A stretch of DNA of 52,266 bases from an uncultured Bacteroidales bacterium (GCA_937877455.1 CALFIU010000174.1:1-52266); one strand, 5' to 3'; positions 1-9,288 are shown, counted from the first letter of the stretch. Numbers and translations: made by a program. Notes: a model not told the origin generated them from the sequence alone.

Positions 1-30
1 CTCTTTCCCTACACGACGCTCTTCCGATCT
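1..30. other. Illumina adapter remnant (assembly artefact)
   Basis: These 30 bases equal the 3' part of the Illumina TruSeq universal/P5 adapter, including its terminal CTCTTCCGATCT. They are not genomic. The genomic sequence begins at about base 31. Confidence 0.97.
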
Positions 31-124
31 TTAATAAATGAATTAGTATGGGATAATGCTTGTTATGGCTGTGATGATAAATGCGAACAAAATATTTCAA
101 TTAAATCTTTGTTAGATAAAAATA
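31..124. other. Contig-edge sequence, no supported gene
   Basis: One plus-strand frame stays open from the adapter to base 228, but it runs through the terminator hairpin and into the antisense of the neighbouring lipoprotein gene. I therefore do not call a gene. All minus frames are closed. It may be the end of a gene whose remainder lies beyond the contig edge. Confidence 0.4.
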
Positions 125-159
125 AAAAACCTCCGTGCCAAGTTGGTGCGGAGGTTTTT
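125..159 (-). terminator. Rho-independent terminator of the SusCD operon
   Basis: An 11-bp perfect stem (AAAAACCTCCG / CGGAGGTTTTT), extended by further weaker pairs toward the loop. The A/T flanks make it usable in both directions. It lies 19 bases downstream of the last gene of the minus-strand SusCD operon. Confidence 0.85.
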
Positions 160-178
160 ATTTGTTACGTTTTATTTA

Positions 179-643
179 TTATTGTAAGTAAACTTCCCAA
201 CCAGTGTGTCGGTAGCCTTGGAAAATAACGTTGTGATTTTGTCCATCATATTCAACCACAGCCTCGAAATAAATGCTGTCGGCAGTTACGGGGTCGCCCA
301 ACAAGTATTGTGGTTTTACTTTAACACCGTCTTTTATAATTTTTCCATTTGAGATAATGTCGCCGCTAAATGTTAGAGCGTCAATGTTGGTTGTGGCTTT
401 AACTTTAAAACCAATAAGTGCGTTGTCTTCTATCCAAATGTTGTTGTTGTCTGTGTTAGTGTTGTAAATATAAATTTGACCTTCGTCGTCGTGGCTTACT
501 AATTTTTCGCCATCTTCCAACACTTCCACTTCCCAAGTGCCGTTAAAATCGTGTGTTTGGGTTTTCCAAATGTCAGGCTCGTTGTCGCAAGCCGAGAGTG
601 TTAGCGATGCTAAAACTGCTATGTATGTTATTATTTTTTTCAT
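179..643 (-). CDS. Small lipoprotein, lipid-binding putative hydrolase-like
   Basis: A 154-residue exported lipoprotein. The N-terminus has a basic start, a hydrophobic core and the lipobox LSAC, so it should be lipid-anchored after signal peptidase II cleavage. The remainder is predicted beta-rich and resembles the Bacteroidota lipid-binding putative hydrolase family (Lipid_bd, PF12888) that often sits at the end of SusCD-type operons; this assignment is from memory of the family. No catalytic motif is obvious. The ATG at 641-643 is chosen because the upstream in-frame extension would start at TTG and overlap the preceding gene. It is the last gene of the operon, 16 bases after its neighbour and just before the terminator at 125-159. 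Confidence 0.75.
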   Translation of the reverse strand: MKKIITYIAVLASLTLSACDNEPDIWKTQTHDFNGTWEVEVLEDGEKLVSHDDEGQIYIYNTNTDNNNIWIEDNALIGFKVKATTNIDALTFSGDIISNGKIIKDGVKVKPQYLLGDPVTADSIYFEAVVEYDGQNHNVIFQGYRHTGWEVYLQ

Positions 644-659
644 TGTCGTTGTTTTTTGT

Positions 660-1325
660 TTATTCAACTATCATATTAAAATTATAACCACTGTACGTGG
701 TTTTTATACTGAAAGTTTTATTTTCTAAGTCGTATGTACCCGAAACGTTTGATGCAGCACCACCAAAAGCACATGTTCCTGAATTTAAGAGTGAAACTGT
801 GCCGTCGTCTTCTATTTTAATTGTTCCAGGCAATGCGTAATCGTTGCCGTAACCTCTACCTTGTGAATAAAAACCTCCGAGCAAATCGCTTACGTAGTAT
901 GTGTTTGGTCCTTGGTAATTAAAGAGTATTGATGTGGTGTATTCAACATCAATATCATCACGAGTATTGGTTATAGTTATGTATCCTTGAGAAACTTTGT
1001 CGTTGGGGTTTATAACCACTATTTCGCGAGAACTTGTTGCTAAGTAGCCATCTGCATTGGTTATTTTGTAGTTGACGGTAAAAATGCCGTATTCGTTTTT
1101 TTGGAAATCGGTAGTTATCTCAACATCAGAAGAAACGTCGTTACCGTTAACTTCGGCAAAACATCCGGGATCGTTGTAGTCTTCACCATAGATAACGCTA
1201 ACAGATTCATCGCCTTTGAGTTCAAGTGTTGGATAGTATGTTGTAAACGAATGATCTTCGCTTTCCTTATCGCAACTTTGTATAATTGGTAAAAGTACCA
1301 ATAGGAAAATATATAATTTTTTCAT
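660..1325 (-). CDS. Ig-like (DUF5011-type) surface lipoprotein
   Basis: A 221-residue lipoprotein with signal peptide and lipobox IQSC. Residues about 30-105 look like one immunoglobulin-like repeat of the DUF5011/BT_2262 kind: the stretch with GDESVSVIYGEDYNDPG followed by VNYKITNADGY is typical. The C-terminal half resembles the beta-barrel-like domain found in such SusCD-linked lipoproteins. Its role is probably ligand binding at the cell surface together with SusC/SusD; no enzyme motif is seen. The start is the ATG at 1323-1325; the longer frame begins at TTG. It lies 20 bases downstream of the SusD gene in the same operon. The ligand is unknown. Confidence 0.75.
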   Translation of the reverse strand: MKKLYIFLLVLLPIIQSCDKESEDHSFTTYYPTLELKGDESVSVIYGEDYNDPGCFAEVNGNDVSSDVEITTDFQKNEYGIFTVNYKITNADGYLATSSREIVVINPNDKVSQGYITITNTRDDIDVEYTTSILFNYQGPNTYYVSDLLGGFYSQGRGYGNDYALPGTIKIEDDGTVSLLNSGTCAFGGAASNVSGTYDLENKTFSIKTTYSGYNFNMIVE

Positions 1326-1345
1326 CTTTCGCAATTTTTTTTTTG

Positions 1346-2860
1346 TTATTCTTTAATAGTTTGTTTTGTATCCCAAAATATTTTAACAGTTACGTTGCTT
1401 TTTTGGGAAGGCGCATTTATATTACGAGCAAGCACTGTGTTTAATGGATATACTGCTGATGCAGGCATTTCTCCAGCATAAGTTTCTACACCTGCAAACG
1501 AAATAATGAAGTTTCCAGCAGGGAAATTTGCTTTTAGTTCGTCGCGTGTTTTGTCGCTTGGTGTTATGCTGCTAAGTGCAGGATATTTTGTGCGGTTGCG
1601 AGTAAAAAATGCTTCATTGTGTTGTGTCATTGCAAAGGCAACCCAACGTTGTAGTCCAATAAGGCGTAATGCGTTGTTTTTGTCGGTGGCAATGTCGTCC
1701 CAACTTGCATAATTGGCGTTAGTAAGTATGCTGTAGTCGCTAATTCCCCAATAGTCAAGACTTTGTTTAACAGCATTTTCGTATGCGGTTTTAGCGTTGG
1801 CTAAGTCTTCGTTTTCTGCGTATATTTCTGCAAAATTAAAATATACTTCCCATGTTGAGATTAGTGGAATGTTTTTTACTAATTCATTTTTGTTAAGTGC
1901 ACTAACGTTGCCTTGTGTTTGGTTTTGATAGTCGCCTTGAAGAGCTCCTTCTATTTTACCGTTTACAGCAGAAAATATTTTTTTTGCGCGTGGGTCGTCT
2001 CCAAGATTGGTATATTCGGTAAATGTTTTTGATGCAACTATGTTGGTTTTTGCAAAACTACCGTTTTCGTATTCGTCAAGAGGATATTGTTTTGACGATT
2101 TTGTTTGCCAAATGTTTGACGAAATTTGAGCGTTGTCCTCGGTGAGAAATTTAGATTCATCGCTTATGAATGATAGCATTTCTGCCATTGTCATACCAAG
2201 TTCGCTATATTCCGAAAGCCTTAGATTTAACTTAAGTTTTAGTGAGTTGGCAAATTTATACCATTGTTCTATGTCGCCTTCAAAGATAAAGTCATTATTT
2301 TCGTTTATGCTTTCGCCGTTATAAACATCATTTTCGTAGTTGGTTATTGCCATGTCTATACGAGAGAGTAAATCTTTGTAAATGTCTGTAGCGGCATCAA
2401 ATCTTGGTGATGTTATTTCATCGTTAAGTGCTTCGCTATAAGGAATATCTCCCCAAGTGTCCACCATATTTTGCCAAATGTATATGGATAAAACTTCGCT
2501 CAAAAACTTGTAACCAGAATTTTCTTCTACCGAATTGTTTATTGTTTTGAGTGATAGCAAAGCTGATTCGGAGTTTGCATAATAATAACTAAACTCTTGT
2601 GCGTAATATTGTTCTGCTGTTTTAAATTGGCTTGCGGTTTGTTTTTGGGTGAAGTATTGATTCCAAACACCATCGATAAAAAGACATTCCCATGCCATTT
2701 GATTGTATCCCGCAATCATTTCTGCCCCAGCAACTAACGATTGTGCTGCTACGGTTTCGGGATTGTTTGGATTGTGGTTTATATCGAGCCATTTTTCGCA
2801 TGATGGCAAGGCTAAAAGAAGCGTGGCTGCCGATGTGTATATAAGTTTTTTAATTTTCAT
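1346..2860 (-). CDS. SusD/RagB-family nutrient-binding lipoprotein
   Basis: A 504-residue surface lipoprotein with lipobox LPSC followed by EKWLDINHNPNNP, the classical SusD/RagB N-terminal motif. The rest carries the helical TPR-like repeats of the family, including ISTWEVYFNFAEIYAE near residue 335. The sequence is closest in style to the SusD-like_2 group. It should cap the SusC barrel encoded just upstream and bind the ligand outside the cell. The gene lies 20 bases downstream of the SusC gene. Length is normal for the family. The substrate cannot be read from the sequence, and no glycosidase or regulator is in the operon. Confidence 0.95.
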   Translation of the reverse strand: MKIKKLIYTSAATLLLALPSCEKWLDINHNPNNPETVAAQSLVAGAEMIAGYNQMAWECLFIDGVWNQYFTQKQTASQFKTAEQYYAQEFSYYYANSESALLSLKTINNSVEENSGYKFLSEVLSIYIWQNMVDTWGDIPYSEALNDEITSPRFDAATDIYKDLLSRIDMAITNYENDVYNGESINENNDFIFEGDIEQWYKFANSLKLKLNLRLSEYSELGMTMAEMLSFISDESKFLTEDNAQISSNIWQTKSSKQYPLDEYENGSFAKTNIVASKTFTEYTNLGDDPRAKKIFSAVNGKIEGALQGDYQNQTQGNVSALNKNELVKNIPLISTWEVYFNFAEIYAENEDLANAKTAYENAVKQSLDYWGISDYSILTNANYASWDDIATDKNNALRLIGLQRWVAFAMTQHNEAFFTRNRTKYPALSSITPSDKTRDELKANFPAGNFIISFAGVETYAGEMPASAVYPLNTVLARNINAPSQKSNVTVKIFWDTKQTIKE

Positions 2861-2880
2861 TTTTACAAATTTTTTTAGCG

Positions 2881-5800
2881 TTAAAATTTTACCGAAACTC
2901 CAAATGTGTAAACTTGGTTTGTTGGGTTGGCGAAATATTCTCCAAATTTGCTCATTATGTTGCTTCCGTAGGTTGTAGTTTCAGGATCTACATAGCAGTT
3001 TTCTTTTGGTGTCCAAATAAGTATGTTGGCTGCTGATAAAGAGAATTTTATGTCTTGAAGTTTCCATTTTCTTACCAAATCTTGTGGCAACGAATAAGAT
3101 AGTGTAACGTTGCGAAGTTTTAGGTATGAACGGTCGATAATCAAGTCGTTGTATTTATCAAATCCACCACCAGAATAGAATGTTGGTATCTCTCCGAGAG
3201 CAAGTGGAGTTTCGTTTATTGCGTAGTATAGTGTTTCCAAATCTTCGGTTATGATGTAGTCGGCATCTTCTGGTGAGTCAACGGCTACTACAGAATTTGG
3301 TACAACAAAGAGGTTTCTGTCGTTAAAAGTGGTTTCGTATCCTGCACCCGACCAACCGAGATAACTTTTGGTATGGCTAAACATATATCCACCATAGTGA
3401 AGGTCGAATGTTGCCGAAAGTGAAAATCCTTTGTAGTCAAAACCTGTGGTAAAACCAGCACGGAATTTTTCGTTTATATCTTTGCCTACATATTCTTGGT
3501 TTTCGCTATCTATAACTAAACCTTTTCCGTCAACTACTGTGTGTACATTGCCGTTAGAATCGGTTATTTTTTTGCCTACTGTACATTTAAATTGTCCTAT
3601 TGCTTGTCCTTCTACTGCGTAGATTTGGCAACCAGAAAATCCACCGAGGTTTACTTCTTCGGCGTTTAGTTTTTCTACGCGGTTGAAGTTTTGTGAAAAG
3701 TTGGCAGATACTTTCCATGCAAAATTTTGTTTCTTTATTGGTGTTGCATGGACTACAAGTTCGTAACCTTGGTTTCTTACATCGCCGAGGTTGGTAATTA
3801 TGTATCTGCTACCTGTGGAGTAGTCGATAGGAAGATACTCAATGAGGTCTTTGGTGTATTTGTTGTAATAATCACCGTCAAAACCAAGTCGTCCGTTAAA
3901 AAATTCAAGTTCGAGTCCAAATTCGTATTCGTTTGTCATTTCGGGCTTTAAATTTAAGTCGCCCTTAACATCGTACTGCATCCATGAATTAACACCATTT
4001 ATAGGGAATAGCATCGATGATACATTGATGTAACCAGGATTTATGTATTGTGCTTTGGTGTATATGTTGTAAACGCTGTATGGCTCAGCATCTTTACCCG
4101 TAAATCCATACGATGCGCGTACCTTACCAAAAGTGAGTGGACCTAAATGTCCATCGTTGCCAAGCTCTGTAAATACCCAACTTGCGGTTATTCCAGGGTA
4201 GATGTAAGAGTTGTTTTCTTTTGGTAATGTTGAAGACCAATCGTTACGTACGGTGAGTGATAAATAAATCATTCTGTTCCAATCGATGTCGATGTTGGCA
4301 AATGCTCCGAGCATACGTTTTTTCTCATAGTTTTGTGCAGCGGTGGCATCGTTTATGGTATTTTTGAGGCTATAAAAATTCTCAAGGTCGAGTGCTGTTG
4401 CTTCTCCATAGATGGTGTTAGACTTAGTTTCCATTATACTATAACCAAGTATGGCGTTGAGATTCCAAGCATCGGATAGAGCTTTGTTGTAAGTAAAAAA
4501 CATGTCGTTATTTATTTCATAAATTGTGTTGTGCGAGTTGAAATAATAACCGTTGCGCTCATTTGATGTAGAAATTTCTGCAATAGGAGAGTCTTCTCCA
4601 TATTTTATTATACTTTGAAATGTTTCGGTGTTTGAAAATTGTACATCGCCACCAAAACGGTATGTAAACTTCAAATCTTTAAAAATTTGAAGGTCGGTTT
4701 GAAATTTACCATATATTTTGTTTCTATGAAGTTCTGATGCTTGGTTTTCGAGCAAGTAGTAAGGATTCATAGCAAATGGCGTGAAAAAATAGTCAACACC
4801 GTTGAAAATATTGCTTAAATCTTTTAGGTCAACAACCGAGATATTGTTTGGTATATCCCATAGACTTTGTATCATAGAAGTACCTTGTCCTGATGGTACA
4901 GCTTTGGTTTTTTCGTTTGAGAAATTAAACGATGATGTTATAGTTGCAATTCCCCATTTGTGGCTACCACGAGTAGAAATTGTTGTGCGGTTGTATGTAT
5001 CGTAGTCGCCGGGTATTACGCCATCGTTGTGGGTGTTAGATACAGAAAAATAGTAACTTGTTTTGTCGTTTCCACCAGTGGCAGATACGGCATGACTATT
5101 GCCAACTCCGAGTTCATAAAAATCACGAATTCTGCTATCAAGATATTCAAATTTAGCAACTTGTTGGCTGTTGTTATAAACATTTCCCCATGGTTGGTAT
5201 TGACCAGTAAATTCAGGACCCCAGTTTCCGTTTTCTTCGCGAGAAAAAGCGTTATCAAAATCGCGAAACCAGCCTTGTCCCCAGCGGTCTTGCGACTTAG
5301 AGATGTATCCAACGCGTTCTACGTTTATTGAGCCATCGTATGTAAGTGTCATTTTCCCGTTGGTGTTTTTGCCAGATTTTGTGGTTATAAGTACCACACC
5401 ATTGGCGGCACGGCTACCATACAATGCAGTGGCTGCCGCTCCTTTAAGCACTGTCATAGATTCTATATCATTGGGATTAATAGCATTAACACCACTACCA
5501 AGATTTGCTTGGTTGTTGAGGTTATCAAGGTTTTTGTGCGTTCCTGTAGCACCATTGATGCTTGCACCTTTATAGTCGCCAGATGTTTGAGTATTGATAA
5601 ACGGAATACCGTCAACAACATAAAGTGGTTGGTTGTTTGTAAACGATGCTGCACCACGTATCATTATGTTTTGGCTTGCTCCAGGTCCGGGGGCTGCAGA
5701 AATGTCAACACCAGCTACTTTTCCTGCGAGTGCTTCCATAGGATTGGTTACTTGTCCTTGTGTAAGTTCGTCGCCCGACACCTGAACGGTGCTGTATCCA

Positions 5801-6165
5801 ATTGCTTTGCGCCCCTTGCTAATGCCGAGGGCTGTAACTACCACCTCGTCAACAGCAACGTCATCATCTTCTAAGGTAACATTAAACGTGGTTTTGCCGT
5901 TGGTGGGCAATGTTTGGGTTTGTTTGCCGATATACGAAAATACTATTGTATCGGCTTTTGCTCCAGCAGGAACGTGGAGATTGTAGTTTCCGTTTTCGTC
6001 GGAAATAGTACCAATGGTAGTTCCCTTGATGGTTATTGTACTACCAAGTACTGGTGCACCGTTGGCATCTTTTACTGTGCCACTTATGGTTGTCTGAGCG
6101 TGGATAACGCTGGTAAGGCAGATAAGCAGCAGGGTTAATAATGAAACTAATTTTCTTTTACCCAT
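2881..6165 (-). CDS. SusC/RagA-family TonB-linked outer-membrane transporter
   Basis: About 1094 residues. The order is signal peptide ending SVIHAQ, carboxypeptidase-D regulatory-like domain (roughly residues 25-105), plug domain with VDGIPF and the SusC hallmark LKGAAATALYGSRAANG, then a long 22-stranded barrel ending in an aromatic C-terminal strand (GVSVKF). It imports the ligand captured by the downstream SusD, energised by TonB. I chose the ATG at 6163-6165, whose AACC-ATG context and signal peptide look natural. An ATG eight codons upstream (6187-6189) is also possible. The gene has its own promoter and a strongly structured leader. It appears full length with no frameshift. Confidence 0.95.
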   Translation of the reverse strand: MGKRKLVSLLTLLLICLTSVIHAQTTISGTVKDANGAPVLGSTITIKGTTIGTISDENGNYNLHVPAGAKADTIVFSYIGKQTQTLPTNGKTTFNVTLEDDDVAVDEVVVTALGISKGRKAIGYSTVQVSGDELTQGQVTNPMEALAGKVAGVDISAAPGPGASQNIMIRGAASFTNNQPLYVVDGIPFINTQTSGDYKGASINGATGTHKNLDNLNNQANLGSGVNAINPNDIESMTVLKGAAATALYGSRAANGVVLITTKSGKNTNGKMTLTYDGSINVERVGYISKSQDRWGQGWFRDFDNAFSREENGNWGPEFTGQYQPWGNVYNNSQQVAKFEYLDSRIRDFYELGVGNSHAVSATGGNDKTSYYFSVSNTHNDGVIPGDYDTYNRTTISTRGSHKWGIATITSSFNFSNEKTKAVPSGQGTSMIQSLWDIPNNISVVDLKDLSNIFNGVDYFFTPFAMNPYYLLENQASELHRNKIYGKFQTDLQIFKDLKFTYRFGGDVQFSNTETFQSIIKYGEDSPIAEISTSNERNGYYFNSHNTIYEINNDMFFTYNKALSDAWNLNAILGYSIMETKSNTIYGEATALDLENFYSLKNTINDATAAQNYEKKRMLGAFANIDIDWNRMIYLSLTVRNDWSSTLPKENNSYIYPGITASWVFTELGNDGHLGPLTFGKVRASYGFTGKDAEPYSVYNIYTKAQYINPGYINVSSMLFPINGVNSWMQYDVKGDLNLKPEMTNEYEFGLELEFFNGRLGFDGDYYNKYTKDLIEYLPIDYSTGSRYIITNLGDVRNQGYELVVHATPIKKQNFAWKVSANFSQNFNRVEKLNAEEVNLGGFSGCQIYAVEGQAIGQFKCTVGKKITDSNGNVHTVVDGKGLVIDSENQEYVGKDINEKFRAGFTTGFDYKGFSLSATFDLHYGGYMFSHTKSYLGWSGAGYETTFNDRNLFVVPNSVVAVDSPEDADYIITEDLETLYYAINETPLALGEIPTFYSGGGFDKYNDLIIDRSYLKLRNVTLSYSLPQDLVRKWKLQDIKFSLSAANILIWTPKENCYVDPETTTYGSNIMSKFGEYFANPTNQVYTFGVSVKF

Positions 6166-6211
6166 GGTTAATTTTTTTTTATTCAACATCTTTTTTATTA
6201 TAAAAAAATAT

Positions 6212-6312
6212 ACGCAATACTACATCTTTGTATTAAAAATAAAATCTTTGGTAAACCAACGACGACTACCGATTTTATTTTGTTATTAATACTTTAAGAT
6301 GTACTATTGCGT
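6212..6312 (-). promoter_or_regulatory. Long structured hairpin in the SusC mRNA leader
   Basis: Two arms, 6212-6246 and 6271-6312, pair almost throughout: 8 bp, one mismatch, 8 bp, a small internal loop, 6 bp, a 5-base bulge, 11 bp, then GGTA/TACC inside the loop. The predicted transcript start (about 6321) lies just outside the structure, so the RNA would begin with it. The first bases (AAACCGACG) can also pair with the apical loop (CGTCGttGGTTT), allowing a pseudoknot or switch. Function is inferred, not shown. Confidence 0.65.
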
Positions 6313-6327
6313 CGGTTTTCTAAAATG

Positions 6328-6356
6328 CAAAATTATATTAAAAAATGTTAAAACAA
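6328..6356 (-). promoter_or_regulatory. Promoter of the SusCD operon
   Basis: On the minus strand the -7 box is TAATTTTG (6328-6335), matching TAnnTTTG. A TTG (-33) lies 18 bases further upstream at 6354-6356. The predicted start is near 6321, giving a leader of about 155 bases. Confidence 0.65.
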
Positions 6357-6488
6357 TGTGAATTTTGGGGTAAAACAATTACTTTTTTGTATCTTTTCCA
6401 AAAGATTTACGTTTAAACGTTTAGTTAATGTTAATTAATAAATTTATGTTTTGATATAAATATAAAAAAGTGCATTAATTCTTTTTTT

Positions 6489-6496
6489 TATATTTG
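6489..6496 (+). promoter_or_regulatory. Possible -7 box for the FecB-like gene
   Basis: TATATTTG fits TAnnTTTG and would give a start near 6503 and a 20-base leader. No good -33 element is visible at the expected distance. Confidence 0.4.
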
Positions 6497-6522
6497 CTTT
6501 TTGTAAAAATCTATTTTTGTGT

Positions 6523-7653
6523 ATGAAAAATATTATTCTAATTATTTTGTCTTTATGCTTGTTTTTATCTTCTTGCTTTTCTAATAGAGAAGAAAAACAA
6601 ATTAATGGAAAGTTGGAATGTTTACCATTAAAATATGCTACTCATTTAAAGATATTTAAGGCAAATGGTTATTTTATTGTAAATATTCGTAATCCATGGG
6701 ATACCACAAAAATTCTACATTCGTATGCATTAGTAGAAAAAACATCTAATGTTGATTTGCCAGCAGACAATAATTTAACAGTGATAAAAACACCAGTTGA
6801 AAAATCTTTGATTTTTACATCGTTACATGCTTCGTTGATTAAAAATTTAGGTTGTAAAGATTGCATTTCGAGTCTTTGCGATGTTGAATATGTGTTGGAT
6901 GAAGATTTAAAAAATGATATTGCAACTGGTAAAATTAAAAATTTAGGTTCATCAATGAATCCTGATGTTGAAAAAATACTTGTTGAATCGCCCGAAATAA
7001 TTATGCTTTCTCCATATCAAACATCAGGAAGTTTTGGACTTCTTGGCAAAACAAAAATTCCACTTGTGGAATGTGCTGATTATATGGAAAATTCGCCACT
7101 TGCACAAGCTGAATGGATAAAATTTTATGGTTTGCTTTTCGGACGTGGTAATTTTGCCGATTCTGTATTTTTAGACATTGAAAAAAATTATATTAACTTA
7201 AAAGAAATAGCAAAAGGATATTCTTCTCGTCCAAAAGTGCTTGCCAATAGTCTTACTGGTGCAGTTTGGTATATGCCAGCAAAAAAATCAACGGCGGCAA
7301 TATTTTATATGGATGCGGGTTTTGGATATCCGTTTGTTAATCTCGAGGGTTTTGGTACAGTGCCACTTAATTTTGAGTCGGTATTTGCAAAAGCCGCCGA
7401 TGCAGATTGTTGGATTGTAAAATATAATAGAACCGTGGATTATAATTTAGAATCTTTTGCTGCCGAAAATCCTAATTATAAGAAGTTTAACGCATTTAAA
7501 AACAAAAATGTGTATGCTTGTAACCTTTCTTATATTCCATATTATGACCAAACTCCATTTAGACCAGATTTATTATTAAAAGACCTTATAAAAATAGCTC
7601 ATCCACAAGCATTTGAAGGTTATAACCTTAGGTATTTTAAGAAATTAGAATAG
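6523..7653 (+). CDS. Periplasmic/lipoprotein ABC substrate-binding protein, FecB/BtuF-type
   Basis: A 376-residue lipoprotein with lipobox LSSC. From about residue 90 it has the two-lobed periplasmic-binding fold of PF01497 (iron-siderophore, haem or cobalamin binding). Typical segments are the strand pair around TSLHASLIKNLGC, the NPDVEKILVESPEIIMLSP segment, and a C-terminal lobe with FKNKNVYACN. Such proteins deliver metal chelates to a FecCD permease and FecE ATPase, but no permease or ATPase gene follows, so it is an orphan in this window. The ATG at 6523 is used; the frame extends two codons up to a TTG. The ligand is unknown. Confidence 0.85.
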   Translation: MKNIILIILSLCLFLSSCFSNREEKQINGKLECLPLKYATHLKIFKANGYFIVNIRNPWDTTKILHSYALVEKTSNVDLPADNNLTVIKTPVEKSLIFTSLHASLIKNLGCKDCISSLCDVEYVLDEDLKNDIATGKIKNLGSSMNPDVEKILVESPEIIMLSPYQTSGSFGLLGKTKIPLVECADYMENSPLAQAEWIKFYGLLFGRGNFADSVFLDIEKNYINLKEIAKGYSSRPKVLANSLTGAVWYMPAKKSTAAIFYMDAGFGYPFVNLEGFGTVPLNFESVFAKAADADCWIVKYNRTVDYNLESFAAENPNYKKFNAFKNKNVYACNLSYIPYYDQTPFRPDLLLKDLIKIAHPQAFEGYNLRYFKKLE

Positions 7654-7703
7654 TTTGAATAGGATGGTCAAGAACGTCTTAATTTTTTTTTCAATTAACG
7701 TTT

Positions 7704-9263
7704 TCACCCTTCAATCACTTCTATTTCTACTTCGTGTTTTGCCTCTTCTTTGTTGTAATTTATCCCAACCAAAATTATCCGTTTAGAAAAACCTTTTAGA
7801 CTTGCTGGATAGTTTTTTTTACGAATTTGGTCTATTGCTGTGGTGGCTGACTTGTCGTATTTCAGTTCGATGACGATTGCGGGGCGTGGAGATTTTGGTA
7901 GTGGGACAAAAACCATGTCAGCGAAACCTTTTCCTGTCGGCAGTTCGCGAAAAATCTTGTAGAAAGCCCTTGCTGACGAGTATGCTAACATTATTGCGCA
8001 CGCCATAGAATTTTCGTCGTTGAACTCCAAAATCGATGACGCTTCAAAATGATATGTGTCGAATGCCTTTGCTATTTTGTCGGCTTTGAGGTTAACGGTA
8101 TCGTTCAAAAGGTGCATTGACAATTCCACAGCCTTGGAAACTTCTTTCCACCCAGCCATTCTGATTGCATTTTCAAATTCTTCGGCGACTTCGTTATTTG
8201 GAATTTTTACTGCTTGAGTTTCAGGATTATACGAAAGATAGCCTAAATGAGCCAAAAGAGTAAGCACGTCATCGCTCGTTTCGATGTCCGTCATGTTGTT
8301 ACGAAAACTTGACACTCTAACGTACTCTTCTTCGCCGTTCATCATATTGATTATTTTTGTGCGGACGTAATCTGCGTCAACATTAAGGTAAGATTTAATT
8401 GCCATAAAGGATGCCGTCTTTGACCAATAACTATTGTAATTGCGAAACAAAATCGACTGCATAACAGAGTTAGGATTGAAAATTGATTTTTGATCGCCAA
8501 TGATATAACCATCGTAAGCGTGTTGCATTAGAGTGAAATCCATGTCGTTTTCTTCGCACAATCTTCTAACTTCGTCTTTCGTAAAACCATAATACTTGGC
8601 GGTAACACCCGGATTTATGATACTATACTCGCGGAAATTATTCAACGCCGATTGCGTTTTGTATTTTATGATTGGTAAAATTCCTGTCATATAAACCAAA
8701 AGAAACAGTTTGTTGGCGGAATTAGATTTGAACAATGCTTTTAACAAATTTACGTATTCATCGCGAGTTTCTTCGTCTTCGTCCCTAATGAGCATATCCC
8801 ACTCGTCAATAATCATAATGAAACGGTCGCCAGTTTTTTTGTTGATTTCAAAGAGTGCATTTGCAAGAGATTCTTTTTCTTCTAAAAAATCGTAAGATTC
8901 TTTCAAATCTGACACAATTTTTCTTTGTGCTTGCTTGACTACGGTTTTGTGGTCGTAGGTGGCAAATTTATTCCAATCAATGTAAATTGTTGGATATTTA
9001 TTAAGGTGTGTTTTGAAATTGGGTGATTTTGTAATTTCAAGACCCTCAAAAAGTTCTTCAGACTTTGACGACCTATCATAATACGCATACGCCATCTTTG
9101 CAGCAATCGACTTACCAAAACGTCTTGGGCGGGATACGCACATAAAACTATTTTCAGTATCTATGTTTTGGTTCAAGATGTTAATCAAACCCGATTTGTC
9201 AATAAAATTACTATTTTTAGCACGTCTGAAATCGCTGTTTCCGTAATCAATAAACTCACTCAT
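7704..9263 (-). CDS. AAA-ATPase-like protein with C-terminal PD-(D/E)XK nuclease-like domain
   Basis: A 519-residue cytoplasmic protein of the AAA-ATPase_like (PF09820) plus DUF1703-type nuclease family, common as scattered copies in Bacteroidota. A Walker A-like site is seen in SRPRRFGKS near residue 45 and a Walker B in FIMIIDEWD near residue 150. The C-terminus has FADMVFVPL...AIVIELKYDK, the D...ELK pattern of a PD-(D/E)XK fold. The biological role of the family is not established. The ATG at 9261-9263 lies about 19 bases downstream of a predicted start from a good promoter. It is convergent with the FecB-like gene and divergent from the GH36 gene. Confidence 0.85.
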   Translation of the reverse strand: MSEFIDYGNSDFRRAKNSNFIDKSGLINILNQNIDTENSFMCVSRPRRFGKSIAAKMAYAYYDRSSKSEELFEGLEITKSPNFKTHLNKYPTIYIDWNKFATYDHKTVVKQAQRKIVSDLKESYDFLEEKESLANALFEINKKTGDRFIMIIDEWDMLIRDEDEETRDEYVNLLKALFKSNSANKLFLLVYMTGILPIIKYKTQSALNNFREYSIINPGVTAKYYGFTKDEVRRLCEENDMDFTLMQHAYDGYIIGDQKSIFNPNSVMQSILFRNYNSYWSKTASFMAIKSYLNVDADYVRTKIINMMNGEEEYVRVSSFRNNMTDIETSDDVLTLLAHLGYLSYNPETQAVKIPNNEVAEEFENAIRMAGWKEVSKAVELSMHLLNDTVNLKADKIAKAFDTYHFEASSILEFNDENSMACAIMLAYSSARAFYKIFRELPTGKGFADMVFVPLPKSPRPAIVIELKYDKSATTAIDQIRKKNYPASLKGFSKRIILVGINYNKEEAKHEVEIEVIEG

Positions 9264-9288
9264 TGTTAGTTTTCTTTAATTGTTTTGA

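Noticed and set aside
31..228. Plus-strand open frame at the contig edge
   Set aside because: Runs from adapter through a strong terminator and antisense to a lipoprotein gene; no natural end before the hairpin.
6190..6312. Transposon end as explanation of the SusC leader inverted repeat
   Set aside because: No transposase or target duplication is nearby, and the repeat coincides precisely with the predicted transcript start and leader.
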